25,746 nucleotides of DNA from contig QGUR01000017.1 of the NCBI GenBank assembly GCA_003242205.1, forward strand, positions 1-25,746, written 5' to 3'. Both the position numbers and the translations under genes were made by a program. This stretch comes from Chloroflexota bacterium (GTDB taxonomy: Bacteria; Chloroflexota; Anaerolineae; Aggregatilineales; Phototrophicaceae). The notes beneath the pieces were generated by a model. It was not told where the DNA came from and searched no databases. It worked only from the letters and a program-made list of their open reading frames with translations. Shown in pieces: positions 7,104-15,822 of this stretch; the stretch's first letter is position 1, and each line of letters begins with the position of its first letter.

Positions 7104-9266
7104 CTAGCTTTCGCGCGGGTTGTTGACCAGCCAGACGGGTTCGTCCTTGGCTTGCGGCATGTGCAGCAGCGTGTATAGCCGCCGCGCTTCAGACCAGAGA
7201 TGTTCGGCGGCCTCATAATTTCCGAGCGCGGCCTGAACTTCGCTCTGAACGCTCAGCACGTCGGCTTCGAGCCGCTGCTGATCGATGTGGCGTAACAACG
7301 GCGCCGCTTCGGTGATGGTCGCCATAGCCTGTTCTGTTTCACCGCGCCGCAGCAACACACGGGCCATCTGCGTCAGCGCCTGCACAAGCGCCTCGTAATC
7401 CTGCCGCGCCCGCCCTGAAGCTACAGCCTCGCTGACCATCGCCAGCGCTTCGTCGATCCGCCCCAGCGACAGCAGTGAACGGCTGGTGTTGACCTGTATT
7501 ATCGCCTGCCAATGCGGATTGTTCACCTGTCGAATCAGGTCGAGCGCTTTTTCATGGTGCTCCAACGCGGTGGCATAGTCGCCCATCGAGTCATAAGCCA
7601 GCCCCATATTATCTGTCTGCACCGCCTTTTCGAGCAGCAGGTTATGGGTCTGGCTCAAAACCAGCGCCTGTTCGAGCGCGGCGATTGCCCGCCGTGGCCG
7701 CCCGATCATCATCAGAAACCAGCCATAATTGCCGCGACGTACGGACTCCGCCGCGTAATCGCCAGCGCGGACCGCAAGCGCGATAGCGTCGGTAAAAAAG
7801 GCTTCCGCCGAATCGACGTCCCCGCGCTCGGCATAAGCGATGGCTGCGTTGGCCAGCACGACGCCACGCGTTTCGGCATCCTGCGCGTCGACCGAATTGA
7901 GCGTCATGAGCGCCTGTTCGTAATCCTTCATCGCCCGCTGCGACTGGCCAAGCGCGCGCCGGGCGTTGGCCATATCGACATAGAGCCGGGCTACCTGCGC
8001 AAAATGCCGCTGTTCGTCGTAGATCGCCAGCGCCGCCGCCCATTCCTGAAGCGCCTGCGCCGGCTGTCCCTGGGCGGCGTACAACAGGCCGAGGTCACGC
8101 CGCGACTGCGCCAGTTCAATCCGCGCCGCAATGGCATCGGCCTTGTCGATCGCCCGCCGGTAAGTGGCGACCGCCGCCTCAGGGTCGTCGCCTGCCTGAG
8201 CCGCCGCCAGATGGCGCAAAATCTCGATTTCGATACGGTCGTTGGCCGCTCCATCGAGGCCGGCGAAGATTTCAGCGGCGGCGGCGAGATGTGGCACAGC
8301 TTCGCTGCTGCGCTGCGCGGCATGCAGCGCGGCCCCGAGAGCGCCCCCGGCTTTGGCCCGCAACACCGGGTCACCGCCATCCGCGCTGGCGACGGCCTGC
8401 TCGGCGTAATTAAGCGCTTCGGGAATATTCCGCAGCCGCAGGCAGATCTGGCTCATGGACACAAGCGCGTCAACCCGATCAGCGCTGGCCATATGGTCGG
8501 AAAAAAGTTGAAGCGCGTGCTCTAAATGCTGGAGAGCTTCCTGATAGCGCCCTTCCTCATAGGCGCGCTTGCCCAGTTCGAGCGACCAGAAGCGTTCGTA
8601 GTAACGATAACGAAACTGCTCGGCCATCTGGAGCGCGCGAACGAGCAGGTGCTGGCCTTCGACCTCCTGCCCGCTTTCGATCAGCGCCTGCCCCAGCCGT
8701 CCGATGAAATAGCTGTTCAGTTCAATATCGCCACTGGCATTCAGCTTGGGCATAGCCTCTTGCAACAGATGGGCCGCGTAACTGGCGTTGCCCTCGGCCA
8801 GATAGCAGTCGGCCAGATGGCCCAATGCCCGGCCCTCCGCGCCGCCGGACTGCGCCTGCCGGGCAAGGGAGAGCGCTTCTTCGTAGAGCGCCCGCGCCCC
8901 GGCCCAATCGCCGCGCTCCTGCGCCAGCGTGCCGCGCGTCGCCAGCACATAAGCGATCTGAACGGGCTGCTCGACCTGCCGGGCCGTAGCCTCGATCCGG
9001 GCCAGCAGGGCGGCCGCGTCATCCCAGCGCTGCAAGCGAATATACACTTCCGCCTGATGCAACGCGGCAACGGCCACCGCCGCCGGGTCGCCCGCCGCTT
9101 CCGCGATTTCGACAGCACGCCCCAGCGACGCCAGCGCGCGCTCGTAATCTTCCGAGAACTTGGCGCGCCGCCCATCTTCAAGCGCTTCTCGCATGGACTG
9201 TCCCACGGTGGAGCGCGCAGGAGCCAGCCCCAACCAGTTTTTCACCCGTTGCAAAACGCCGGTCAC
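7104..9266 (-). CDS. Large cytoplasmic TPR-repeat protein
   Basis: A 720-residue protein made almost wholly of tetratricopeptide repeats; the alternating small and aromatic residues (for example ALASLGRAVEIAE, ALYEEALSLAR, ALQHLEHALQLF, ALEHHEKALDLI) recur about every 34-40 residues from residue 40 to about 700, roughly fifteen units. The first 30 residues (QRVKNWLGLAP) form a short basic amphipathic start without a signal peptide. There is no kinase, transcription-factor or peptidase domain, so it is a protein-interaction scaffold of unknown partner. The start ATG 9266 lacks a strong ribosome site. It lies upstream of and in line with the glycosyltransferase, and downstream of glutamate dehydrogenase behind a terminator-like hairpin. 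Confidence 0.85.
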   Translation of the reverse strand: MTGVLQRVKNWLGLAPARSTVGQSMREALEDGRRAKFSEDYERALASLGRAVEIAEAAGDPAAVAVAALHQAEVYIRLQRWDDAAALLARIEATARQVEQPVQIAYVLATRGTLAQERGDWAGARALYEEALSLARQAQSGGAEGRALGHLADCYLAEGNASYAAHLLQEAMPKLNASGDIELNSYFIGRLGQALIESGQEVEGQHLLVRALQMAEQFRYRYYERFWSLELGKRAYEEGRYQEALQHLEHALQLFSDHMASADRVDALVSMSQICLRLRNIPEALNYAEQAVASADGGDPVLRAKAGGALGAALHAAQRSSEAVPHLAAAAEIFAGLDGAANDRIEIEILRHLAAAQAGDDPEAAVATYRRAIDKADAIAARIELAQSRRDLGLLYAAQGQPAQALQEWAAALAIYDEQRHFAQVARLYVDMANARRALGQSQRAMKDYEQALMTLNSVDAQDAETRGVVLANAAIAYAERGDVDSAEAFFTDAIALAVRAGDYAAESVRRGNYGWFLMMIGRPRRAIAALEQALVLSQTHNLLLEKAVQTDNMGLAYDSMGDYATALEHHEKALDLIRQVNNPHWQAIIQVNTSRSLLSLGRIDEALAMVSEAVASGRARQDYEALVQALTQMARVLLRRGETEQAMATITEAAPLLRHIDQQRLEADVLSVQSEVQAALGNYEAAEHLWSEARRLYTLLHMPQAKDEPVWLVNNPRES

Positions 9267-9338
9267 AGTCTAACCAGTGGAGTCAATCGAGAGCCTTCGT
9301 TCCATGTTGTAACCCGTTTAGCGGCTATCCGCAATGCA

Positions 9339-9363
9339 AAACGGGCTGGATGACAGCCCGTTT
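9339..9363 (-). terminator. Terminator hairpin after glutamate dehydrogenase
   Basis: A perfect 10-bp stem (AAACGGGCTG paired with CAGCCCGTTT) with a 5-base loop lies 38 bp beyond the dehydrogenase stop. On the minus strand the T-run is short (TTTTGC), so termination may be partial, and read-through into the TPR gene is possible. Confidence 0.6.
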
Positions 9364-9400
9364 CGACATTTTTCGCCCGGCTAGACCGCGGCCCATGCAA

Positions 9401-10678
9401 TCACGGATAGAACCCGCGCGTCGTCAGCGCATCGGCTACCCGCTGAATCGCCAGCACCTGAGCCGCCGTCCGCAGGTCGGTCTTGTGCTTTTCGGCGGTC
9501 ATCACCGTTGCTTCAAAACTCCGCGTCAGGATTCGCTCAAGCTGGCGGTAGATTTCGTCTTCATCCCAGAAGAATGATTGCAAATCCTGTACCCACTCGA
9601 AATATGAGACGATAACGCCGCCCGCGTTGGCCAGAATATCCGGCACAAGCAGCACCCCGCGATCGCGCAGAATGTCGTCGGCCTCTGGCGTCGTTGGCCC
9701 GTTGGCCCCCTCGACGATCAGCTCGGCCTTAATCCGCCCGGCGTTCCGGGCCGTGATCTGATCCTCCAGCGCAGCGGGGATCAGCACGTCACAGTCCGAG
9801 GTCAGCACCTCGTCATTGGTGCACGCTTCGCCGCCGGGGAAGCCATCGACAGTGCCCGTTTCCGCGACATATGCCATCAACGCTTCGATATCGAGACCGT
9901 TGGCGTTGTAGACGCCGCCGTAGACATCGCTGACGGCGACGATTTTGAAGCCGTTTTCGTGGGCGGCCAGCGCCGCGTTGGAGCCAACGTTACCAAACCC
10001 CTGAATGGCAAGCCGGGTCGACTCCGCATCCTTGCGACCCATGTAGCGCAGCGCTTCCATCATGACGGTGATCACGCCGCGCCCGGTTGCCTGATTGCGC
10101 CCCAGACTACCGCCGATATTGATCGGCTTGCCGGTCACAATCGCCGGCACAGAGTAGCCTTTGTTCATGCTATAGGTGTCCATGAACCAGGCCATGATTT
10201 GCGGGTTCGTTCCAAGATCCGGCGCGGGGATATCGGTATGCGGATCAATAATCGGGATCAGTTCGGCTGCGTAACGCCGCGTCAGATTCTCCAGTTCACG
10301 CGGACTCAAGGTTTTGGGATCAACAACAACGCCGCCTTTGGCGCCACCAAAAGGAATATTCACAAGCGAACATTTCCAGGTCATCCACATCGCCAGCGCG
10401 CGAATCTCGTCCATCGTCACCGCCAGACTGTAGCGGATGCCGCCCTTCGACGGACCAAGGACGGTGTTGTGGTGCACCCGGTAGCCGGTGAACATTTCGA
10501 TGGAGCCGTCATCGCGGCGAACGGGGAAATTGACCGTGAATTCACGCCGGGGATAGCGGAGGAAATCGGCAACGCCATCATCGATTTTGAGATAACGGAT
10601 GGCTCGGTCGAACTGAGCTAAAGCGGTTTGGTACGGGCTGCTGTCATGGTCGATCTCAGGCTTGAATGCAACAACCAT
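9401..10678 (-). CDS. gdhA: Glutamate dehydrogenase (Glu/Leu/Phe/Val family)
   Basis: This enzyme interconverts glutamate and 2-oxoglutarate plus ammonia using NAD(P). From ATG 10678 it has 425 residues, the usual size for the hexameric family. GPSKGGIRY (75-83) holds a substrate-binding lysine, WKCSLVNIPFGGAKGG (101-116) carries the catalytic lysine, and IQGFGNVGS is the Rossmann nucleotide loop; ILANAGGVIVSYFEW near the C-terminus is also typical. The start is set by AGGAGG 11 bases upstream; the upstream in-frame ATG (10702) has no ribosome site. Coenzyme preference cannot be decided by eye. The gene appears monocistronic, with its own promoter and a hairpin after its stop. Confidence 0.95.
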   Translation of the reverse strand: MVVAFKPEIDHDSSPYQTALAQFDRAIRYLKIDDGVADFLRYPRREFTVNFPVRRDDGSIEMFTGYRVHHNTVLGPSKGGIRYSLAVTMDEIRALAMWMTWKCSLVNIPFGGAKGGVVVDPKTLSPRELENLTRRYAAELIPIIDPHTDIPAPDLGTNPQIMAWFMDTYSMNKGYSVPAIVTGKPINIGGSLGRNQATGRGVITVMMEALRYMGRKDAESTRLAIQGFGNVGSNAALAAHENGFKIVAVSDVYGGVYNANGLDIEALMAYVAETGTVDGFPGGEACTNDEVLTSDCDVLIPAALEDQITARNAGRIKAELIVEGANGPTTPEADDILRDRGVLLVPDILANAGGVIVSYFEWVQDLQSFFWDEDEIYRQLERILTRSFEATVMTAEKHKTDLRTAAQVLAIQRVADALTTRGFYP

Positions 10679-10756
10679 AATCGAGCCGGCCTCCTGGCAC
10701 ATGTAACGGAAAATGTCATACTTGGCGGGTGAAAAATTGTCACCCCTCTATCTCGC

Positions 10757-10785
10757 ATTATACGTTAAACAATACCGGAGAAAAA
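10757..10785 (-). promoter_or_regulatory. Likely promoter of glutamate dehydrogenase
   Basis: On the minus strand TATAAT (10762-10757) is a perfect -10 box, about 80 bases before the start codon. The hexamer 17 bp upstream is TTTTTC, a weak -35. The surrounding 10750-10890 stretch is clearly more AT-rich than the genes on either side. Confidence 0.5.
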
Positions 10786-10888
10786 CTAAATTCAGTAAAT
10801 TCTTATGCAAAATGACGAACATAGACGCTCAAATATTAGGCATGTTGCCCAAAACCCGGCGCTGAGCGGGTTAATCGAGTGAGCGCCA

Positions 10889-10930
10889 ACAAATAAAAAA
10901 CCTCATGGGAACGGTGTCGCCATGAGGTTT
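10889..10930 (-). terminator. Intrinsic terminator of uvrA
   Basis: A perfect 11-bp stem (AAACCTCATGG paired with CCATGAGGTTT, arms 10898-10908 and 10920-10930) with an 11-base loop begins 20 bp after the uvrA stop. On the minus strand it is followed by TTTTTTATTT, a classic rho-independent terminator. Confidence 0.88.
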
Positions 10931-10949
10931 GCCTTCTCCGGCCAACGGT

Positions 10950-13847
10950 TCAGACGCGGCCATTGAGGTAGCTTCGCAAATACTGGCCGGTATAACTGGT
11001 CGGCACGCGCGCAACATCTTCCGGCGTGCCGGTGGCGATCACATAGCCGCCTGCGTCGCCGCCTTCCGGCCCCAAATCGATCAGCCAGTCGGCAACCTTG
11101 ATGATGTCGAGATTGTGCTCGATCACCAGCACCGTGTTGCCCTGATCGACCAACTGCTGCAACACGTTAATCAGGCGTTTGACGTCCGCGGCGTGCAGCC
11201 CGGTCGAAGGTTCGTCCAAAATATACAAGGTCTTGCCCGTCGCGCGGCGGGACAACTCGCGGCTCAGTTTGATGCGCTGCGCCTCGCCGCCGCTCAACTG
11301 CGTGGCCGGCTGGCCGATGCGAATGTACCCCAGACCGACCTCTTCGAGCGTCCGCAGCTTGCTGACAATCGCCGGGATGTTGCCAAAGAACTCGTGCGCC
11401 TCGCTGACGGTCATGTTCAGGACATCGGCGATACTTTTGCCCTTGTATTTGACTTGCAGCGTTTCGCGGTTGTAGCGCGCCCCGTGGCAAACTTCGCACG
11501 GAACGTAGACATCGGGCAGGAACTGCATTTCGATCTGAAGCTCGCCCTGCCCCTCGCAGTTTTCGCAGCGTCCGCCTTTAACGTTGAAGCTAAAGCGTCC
11601 GGCGGTATAGCCGCGCATCTTGCTTTCAGGCAGGCTGGCGAACAACTGGCGGATGGCATCGAACATCTTGGTATAGGTTCCGGGGTTGCTGCGCGGCGTC
11701 CGGCCAATCGGGCTTTGGTCGATGTTGATGATCTTGTCGATATTTTCGATGCCTTCAATTGAGTCATGCGCGCCGGGGCGTTCGCGGCTGCCGTTTAGCA
11801 CCTGCGCCAGCTTCTTATACAGCACGTCCACCATGAGCGTCGACTTACCGCTGCCGCTCACGCCGGTGATCACAACCAGCTTGCCCAACGGGAACTCGAC
11901 GTCGATGCCTTTCAGGTTGTTCTCCCGCGCGCCGCGTACGATAATGCTCGCGCCATTGCCACTGCGCCGCTTCTCCGGCACTTCGATTTTCAAACGACCA
12001 GACAGATACGCGCCCGTCAGGCTTTCATCGACCTTCATTACATCTTCAGGCGTACCTGCGGCGACGACATAGCCGCCATGCTCGCCCGCGCCCGGCCCAA
12101 GGTCAATCAGCCAGTCGGCGCAGCGCATGGTTTCTTCGTCGTGCTCGACAACCAGCAGCGTGTTGCCGAGGTCGCGCAACTCCGTCAGAGTGCGAATCAG
12201 GCGCGCATTGTCGCGCTGGTGCAACCCGATGGATGGTTCATCGAGCACGTAGAGCACACCGGTCAGGCGACTGCCGATCTGCGTCGCCAGCCGGATACGC
12301 TGGCCCTCGCCGCCGCTCAGGGTGGAAGCCGCCCGCGCCAGCGTCAGGTATCCCAGCCCCACGTTATCGAGGAAGCCAACACGCGCTTCAATCTCTTTCA
12401 AAATCTGGTGCGCGATCTGGAGATCGCGTTCGGATAGTTTCGGCGGCTCACCGTTCGCGCCGCGCAGTCCCGCGATCCAGCCGCGCAACTCGCTGACAGG
12501 CAACGCCGTGATATGGTGAATCGGCATCCCGGCGACGGTCACCGCCAGCGCTTCGGGCCGCAGGCGATTGCCCATGCACGTCGGGCATGGAACCTGCGAC
12601 ATGAATTCCTGAATTTTCTCGCGTATGTAGTCCGAGTCCGTCTCGCGGTAGCGCCGCGCCAGATTGTTGATGATGCCTTCAAACGAGGTCTGGTACTCGC
12701 GCCGTTCGCCGCGGGCATTGGTGTAAGCGACGCGGATTTTGCGCGAGCCGGTTCCGTAGAGGATCACGTTCTGCTGCTCCCGCGTTAGCTCACGCCACGG
12801 CGTGTCCATGCTGAAGCCGTAGGCGCTGGCCACCGCGCGGATCAGGTTAGCCCCCCATCCATCCTCGACAAAGTTCCAGCCGTTGGCATGAACCGCGCCC
12901 TGCGCCAGTGACAGCGCGGGATTGGTCACGATCAGGTCGGGGTCCAGTTCCAGCCGGAAACCGAGGCCCTGACAATCCGGGCAGGCTCCCTTGGGCGTGT
13001 TGAAGCTGAACGTGCGCGGCTCGATTTCAGGAATGCTTCCGTGGCCGTTCACACAGGCCAGATGCTCGCTGTACAGCGTGTCGAGTGACGGCTGCTCGCT
13101 CAGATTATTGATGATGACCAGACCGTCGCCCAGTTCGAGCGCGGTTTCAATCGCTTCGGTCAGGCGTGTCTCGGCATTACGCGCGTCCTCCGATTCGGGA
13201 TCGTCGTAATGCCGCACGATCAGGCGGTCGACAACGACCTCGATGTTGTGAATCGCGTAACGGTCGAGCGTGATCTGCTCGCCCAGATCGTAAACCTCGC
13301 CATCCACACGAACGCGCTGGAAACCGGCCTTGCTAATATCTTCCAGCACTTTTTCGTGATGGCCTTTACGCCCCCTGATGACAGGCGCAAGCACCTGAAT
13401 GCGCGTCCCATCCGGCAGCGCCTTCACTTCGTCGACGATCTGCTGCGCGCTCTGCGCCGTCACTTCTTCGCCACATACCGGGCAATGCGGCACGCCAATG
13501 CGCGCGTAGAGCAGACGCAGGTAGTCGTAAATTTCGGTCACCGTGCCGACTGTGGAACGCGGATTGTGACTGACGCCCTTCTGGTCAATCGACACCGCCG
13601 GGCTTAGCCCTTCGATCTGATCGACGTCGGGTTTTTCCATCTGGCCCAGAAACTGCCGGGCGTAGGCGCTCAGACTTTCCACGTAACGCCGCTGGCCCTC
13701 GGCAAAAATCGTGTCGAACGCCAGCGATGACTTGCCGGAACCGGATAAGCCGGTGATCACGACCAGTTTGTTGCGGGGAATCTCCACGTCGATATTTTTC
13801 AGATTGTGCTCGCGAGCACCCCGCACAATGATCTTTTCTTGCGTCAT
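10950..13847 (-). CDS. uvrA: Excinuclease ABC subunit A
   Basis: UvrA is the damage-sensing ATPase of nucleotide excision repair. The 965-residue protein has the whole architecture: first Walker A GLSGSGKSS (33-41), a CPVCG zinc knuckle half, the inserted CPDC/CPTC zinc module, first signature LSGGEGQRIRLA with VLDEPSIGLH, then second Walker A GVSGSGKST, the CENCEGQG and CEVCHG zinc finger, and second signature LSGGEAQRIKL with ILDEPSTGLH. Start ATG 13847 has ACAGGA 5 bases upstream. Nothing is missing or broken. The gene stands alone, with a strong terminator and a recognisable promoter, and is not next to uvrB or uvrC. No LexA-type box was recognised upstream. Confidence 0.98.
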   Translation of the reverse strand: MTQEKIIVRGAREHNLKNIDVEIPRNKLVVITGLSGSGKSSLAFDTIFAEGQRRYVESLSAYARQFLGQMEKPDVDQIEGLSPAVSIDQKGVSHNPRSTVGTVTEIYDYLRLLYARIGVPHCPVCGEEVTAQSAQQIVDEVKALPDGTRIQVLAPVIRGRKGHHEKVLEDISKAGFQRVRVDGEVYDLGEQITLDRYAIHNIEVVVDRLIVRHYDDPESEDARNAETRLTEAIETALELGDGLVIINNLSEQPSLDTLYSEHLACVNGHGSIPEIEPRTFSFNTPKGACPDCQGLGFRLELDPDLIVTNPALSLAQGAVHANGWNFVEDGWGANLIRAVASAYGFSMDTPWRELTREQQNVILYGTGSRKIRVAYTNARGERREYQTSFEGIINNLARRYRETDSDYIREKIQEFMSQVPCPTCMGNRLRPEALAVTVAGMPIHHITALPVSELRGWIAGLRGANGEPPKLSERDLQIAHQILKEIEARVGFLDNVGLGYLTLARAASTLSGGEGQRIRLATQIGSRLTGVLYVLDEPSIGLHQRDNARLIRTLTELRDLGNTLLVVEHDEETMRCADWLIDLGPGAGEHGGYVVAAGTPEDVMKVDESLTGAYLSGRLKIEVPEKRRSGNGASIIVRGARENNLKGIDVEFPLGKLVVITGVSGSGKSTLMVDVLYKKLAQVLNGSRERPGAHDSIEGIENIDKIINIDQSPIGRTPRSNPGTYTKMFDAIRQLFASLPESKMRGYTAGRFSFNVKGGRCENCEGQGELQIEMQFLPDVYVPCEVCHGARYNRETLQVKYKGKSIADVLNMTVSEAHEFFGNIPAIVSKLRTLEEVGLGYIRIGQPATQLSGGEAQRIKLSRELSRRATGKTLYILDEPSTGLHAADVKRLINVLQQLVDQGNTVLVIEHNLDIIKVADWLIDLGPEGGDAGGYVIATGTPEDVARVPTSYTGQYLRSYLNGRV

Positions 13848-13967
13848 TTGGTCCTGTCGCCTTGTTCTTCAGTTTTTACAGGCTGCGCGGCGTAGCTGTA
13901 TGCCTTGACGAGGACGTACCGAATGTGGCGGATAGGATCGCGCACGCGACCCTGCACATCTGTTCGC

Positions 13968-13995
13968 ATTATACATCGGTATGGAGAGATAACAA
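13968..13995 (-). promoter_or_regulatory. Sigma-70-type promoter of uvrA
   Basis: On the minus strand TTGTTA (13995-13990) and TATAAT (13973-13968) are separated by 16 bp. The predicted leader is about 115 bases long. Confidence 0.6.
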
Positions 13996-14172
13996 GCGCC
14001 GTGTTCCCCTACCTCAATGCCGCCAGCACAGCCCACTGTGATGGGTTTGCGGAGACACGGTCTTAATCAAATCGTAAGGCGCAGGAGGATCAAAGCCCGG
14101 CATCCGCTGTTGCCCGATAACCGAAATCATCCGGTATTCGCAACCCCACCACAAACGTTAACGCTTCCAGAA

Positions 14173-14194
14173 CGTTATTTCAATTAGAATAACG
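14173..14194. repeat. Inverted repeat upstream of the secreted SH3-like gene
   Basis: CGTTATT and AATAACG form perfect 7-bp arms around an 8-base spacer, 36 bp before the start codon. It overlaps a possible -10 (TAGAAT, 14185-14190). An AACGTTA direct repeat (first copy near 14154, second beginning 14171) lies across it. It may be an operator; too short to be sure. Confidence 0.4.
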
Positions 14195-14229
14195 ATTAAC
14201 GACCGCTTGAGGAAGAGGAGGTCCTCAAA

Positions 14230-15581
14230 ATGCGCCACACGCTGTTCTTAACTCTTTCTCGGGCAGCAGTAGTGATCGCTGTATCGCTTTTTGTGTCGGT
14301 GTCCTTCGCCGGAGCGCAGGAACTCACCGTACACATTTCACCGGTGAACATCAACGTCGGTCAAATTGTCACAGAAACCGCCGATGCGTTCAGCCCTTTG
14401 CAGCAATTTGCATTCAGATCGTCTCCCGACACGCCGGTCACGCTGTTGTTCATCAGCAGCCAGCTTCACGGCTCTCCCCAGCTCACGCTACGCAATGCCG
14501 ACACGAACGAAACGCTCGCCATGTTCAGGCAAAGCATCACCGGAAGCTGTCTGCGCTTCGCTCCCGGAGACCGGCAGTATCTGCTCGACATCAGCTATCA
14601 GGCAACCCTTCCGGCGGAAGAATATTCCCTGTATCTGACCACCGGGGATAACCTGCGCGCCGGTTGCGACCTGCTCAGCCTGATCGGCGGGACAGTGAAT
14701 GGCAGCGCGTTCCTCGGCCTGAACGCGACCGCAGCGTGCTCCGCTATCGTAAGCGCAGACGCCGAACTTTACAGCCAGCCGCGCGCAAGTGCCACGGTCA
14801 TCGGCACAGTGGGAAGCGGTGAAACCATCTATCCATTGATCCGGCTGGATAATGCCGGCTGGTATCTGGTCTTCACCTCCGCCGGAAGCGGATGGATCAG
14901 CGCGGCATCGCTGCGAAACAGGATGCTGTGCGACGACCTTGCAACCGCGACCGGCATTAGCGTCACCGGTGGCGGGCTGAGTGATGATGGGCGAGCGAGG
15001 ACGGCAACGGCGCAGATGGCGGCGGAGACAACGGTGGTGGCGATAACGGCGGCGGCAATGGTGGCCAGCCGGGGCTGCCGGCGGATTGCGAAACCGCCCC
15101 GGACGGCAGTCTGCTGGACGTCGATGCCTGCCTCAACCTGAGACTCGGTGACGACATCGGTGTGAATGCCAATATCAACGCCGGAGTAGGCGGCAATACC
15201 GGCGTGAATGCCAATATCAATGCCGGCGCAGGCGGCAACAACGGCGTCAATGTGGGCGTCGATGCGAATGTGAATACGGGTGGCAACACCGGTGTCAATG
15301 CCAATGTCAACGCCGGCGCAGGCGGCAACAACGGCGTCAACGTAGGCGTTGATGCGAATGTGAATACAGGCGACAATACCGGCGTGAATGCCAATGTCAA
15401 CGCCGGAGCGGGCAATGACGGTATCAACATCAATGCCGGCATAGACACGGGCAACAACAATGGTATCGATGCCAATGTCAACGTCGGCGGAAACGGCGGC
15501 ATTGATGTCGATCTTGGCGACACCAACATCATCGACACCGGCGGCGGCGACGACTGTCTGCTGGGCATTCTCCTGTGCTAA
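14230..15581 (+). CDS. Secreted SH3-like protein with Gly/Asn-rich repeats, broken by a frameshift
   Basis: The first frame (14230-15141) encodes a Sec signal peptide (cleavage near FAGAQ, residue 30), a beta-rich domain (about 31-165) and an SH3b-like domain (about 175-240: ELYSQPRASATVIGTVGSGE, GWYLVF, SGWISA). After TGGGLSDDG (to about 14991) this frame turns into Arg/Ala-rich nonsense and stops at 15141. The -1 frame, open from 14988, continues naturally as an Asp/Gly/Asn linker, a short Cys-containing segment, repeats from 15159 and a Cys-ended tail at 15581. Adding one G to the GGG at 14989-14991 joins both parts into a single protein of about 450 residues. I infer a single-base deletion (real or an assembly error) rather than two genes; programmed shifting is possible but no classic slippery site is seen. 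AGGAGG precedes the start and a strong terminator follows. Likely cell-surface or matrix protein. Confidence 0.75.
15159..15506 (+). repeat. Coding tandem repeat, about 90 bp per unit
   Basis: Two near-identical 90-bp units (15201-15290 and 15291-15380) are flanked by a partial copy before (15159-15200) and diverged copies after (15381 to about 15506). Each encodes a 30-residue unit built on GVNANxNAG and GVNVGVDANVNTG, with alternating hydrophobic and Asn/Asp residues and Gly turns, a pattern that suggests a beta-solenoid or other stacked-strand fold (inference). Confidence 0.85.
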
Positions 15582-15610
15582 AGCGTCGGCGACACGCTTA
15601 ATCGCCCGTC

Positions 15611-15644
15611 GAGGCAGGGGGGATATCCCCCCTGCCTCTTTTTT
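15611..15644 (+). terminator. Intrinsic terminator after the secreted repeat protein
   Basis: A 12-bp GC-rich stem (GAGGCAGGGGGG paired with CCCCCCTGCCTC) with an ATAT loop is followed by six T. It begins 29 bp after the stop at 15581, supporting that position as the true gene end and so the reading-frame repair. Confidence 0.93.
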
Positions 15645-15729
15645 ATCCCACCTGTGGCTGAACGATACGGCCTTACGCTGCGCGCCTGCTCCCGGCAGCG
15701 CAGTCATTACATTCAATACAGCCAAAATC

Positions 15730-15776
15730 GCCACTTGTCACCTTCTAGTGGCCGGAATGGCAGAATGGGGTATACT
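15730..15776 (+). promoter_or_regulatory. Promoter of the ABC sugar operon
   Basis: TATACT at 15771-15776 is a good -10 box, directly followed by the lac-type operator. The hexamer expected at -35 (GTGGCC, 15748-15753) is poor, which suggests help from an activator. A 6-bp inverted repeat, GCCACT and AGTGGC (15730-15735 and 15747-15752), covers the -35 region and could be an activator site. Confidence 0.55.
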
Positions 15777-15778
15777 GA

Positions 15779-15796
15779 ATTGTGAGCGCTCACAAT
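15779..15796. promoter_or_regulatory. LacI-family operator (perfect 18-bp palindrome)
   Basis: ATTGTGAGCGCTCACAAT is a perfect palindrome with the central CpG typical of LacI/GalR operators, and it equals the core of the symmetric 'ideal' lac operator. It starts 2 bp after the -10 box and covers the predicted transcription start, a classic blocking position. No lacI-type gene is present in the window, so the repressor must be encoded elsewhere. The operon presumably responds to the imported sugar. Confidence 0.85.
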
Positions 15797-15822
15797 CGCT
15801 GTTTATTGCTGAGAAGATAAAT

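Larger units (their letters stand above)
13848..14229. other. 382-bp divergent intergenic region
   Basis: This gap holds the uvrA promoter, an inverted repeat near 14173-14194 and a strong ribosome site (AGGAGG) for the secreted protein at 14230. No open frame with a credible start, no tRNA-like fold and no mobile-element ends were recognised in the rest (about 14000-14150). Confidence 0.5.

Noticed and set aside
7512..9353. Two long plus-strand open frames (7512-8525 and 8526-9353) opposite the TPR gene
   Set aside because: They lie antisense to a clear TPR protein, are rich in Arg/His/Gln as expected for a GC-rich shadow frame, and show no known domain or ribosome site.
10850..10875. Small inverted repeat (ACCCG/CGGGT) between uvrA and glutamate dehydrogenase
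   Set aside because: It is only 5-6 bp with no T-run and lies behind the strong uvrA terminator, so no function can be argued.
15159..15506. Tandem repeats considered as a CRISPR array
   Set aside because: The units are contiguous, have no unique spacers, and read as an in-frame repeated peptide.
14829..15734. A 301-codon minus-strand frame opposite the secreted repeat protein, with its own repeats
   Set aside because: Its Ile/Asp/Ala repeats are the antisense reading of the plus-strand repeat array; the plus strand has a signal peptide, ribosome site and terminator.
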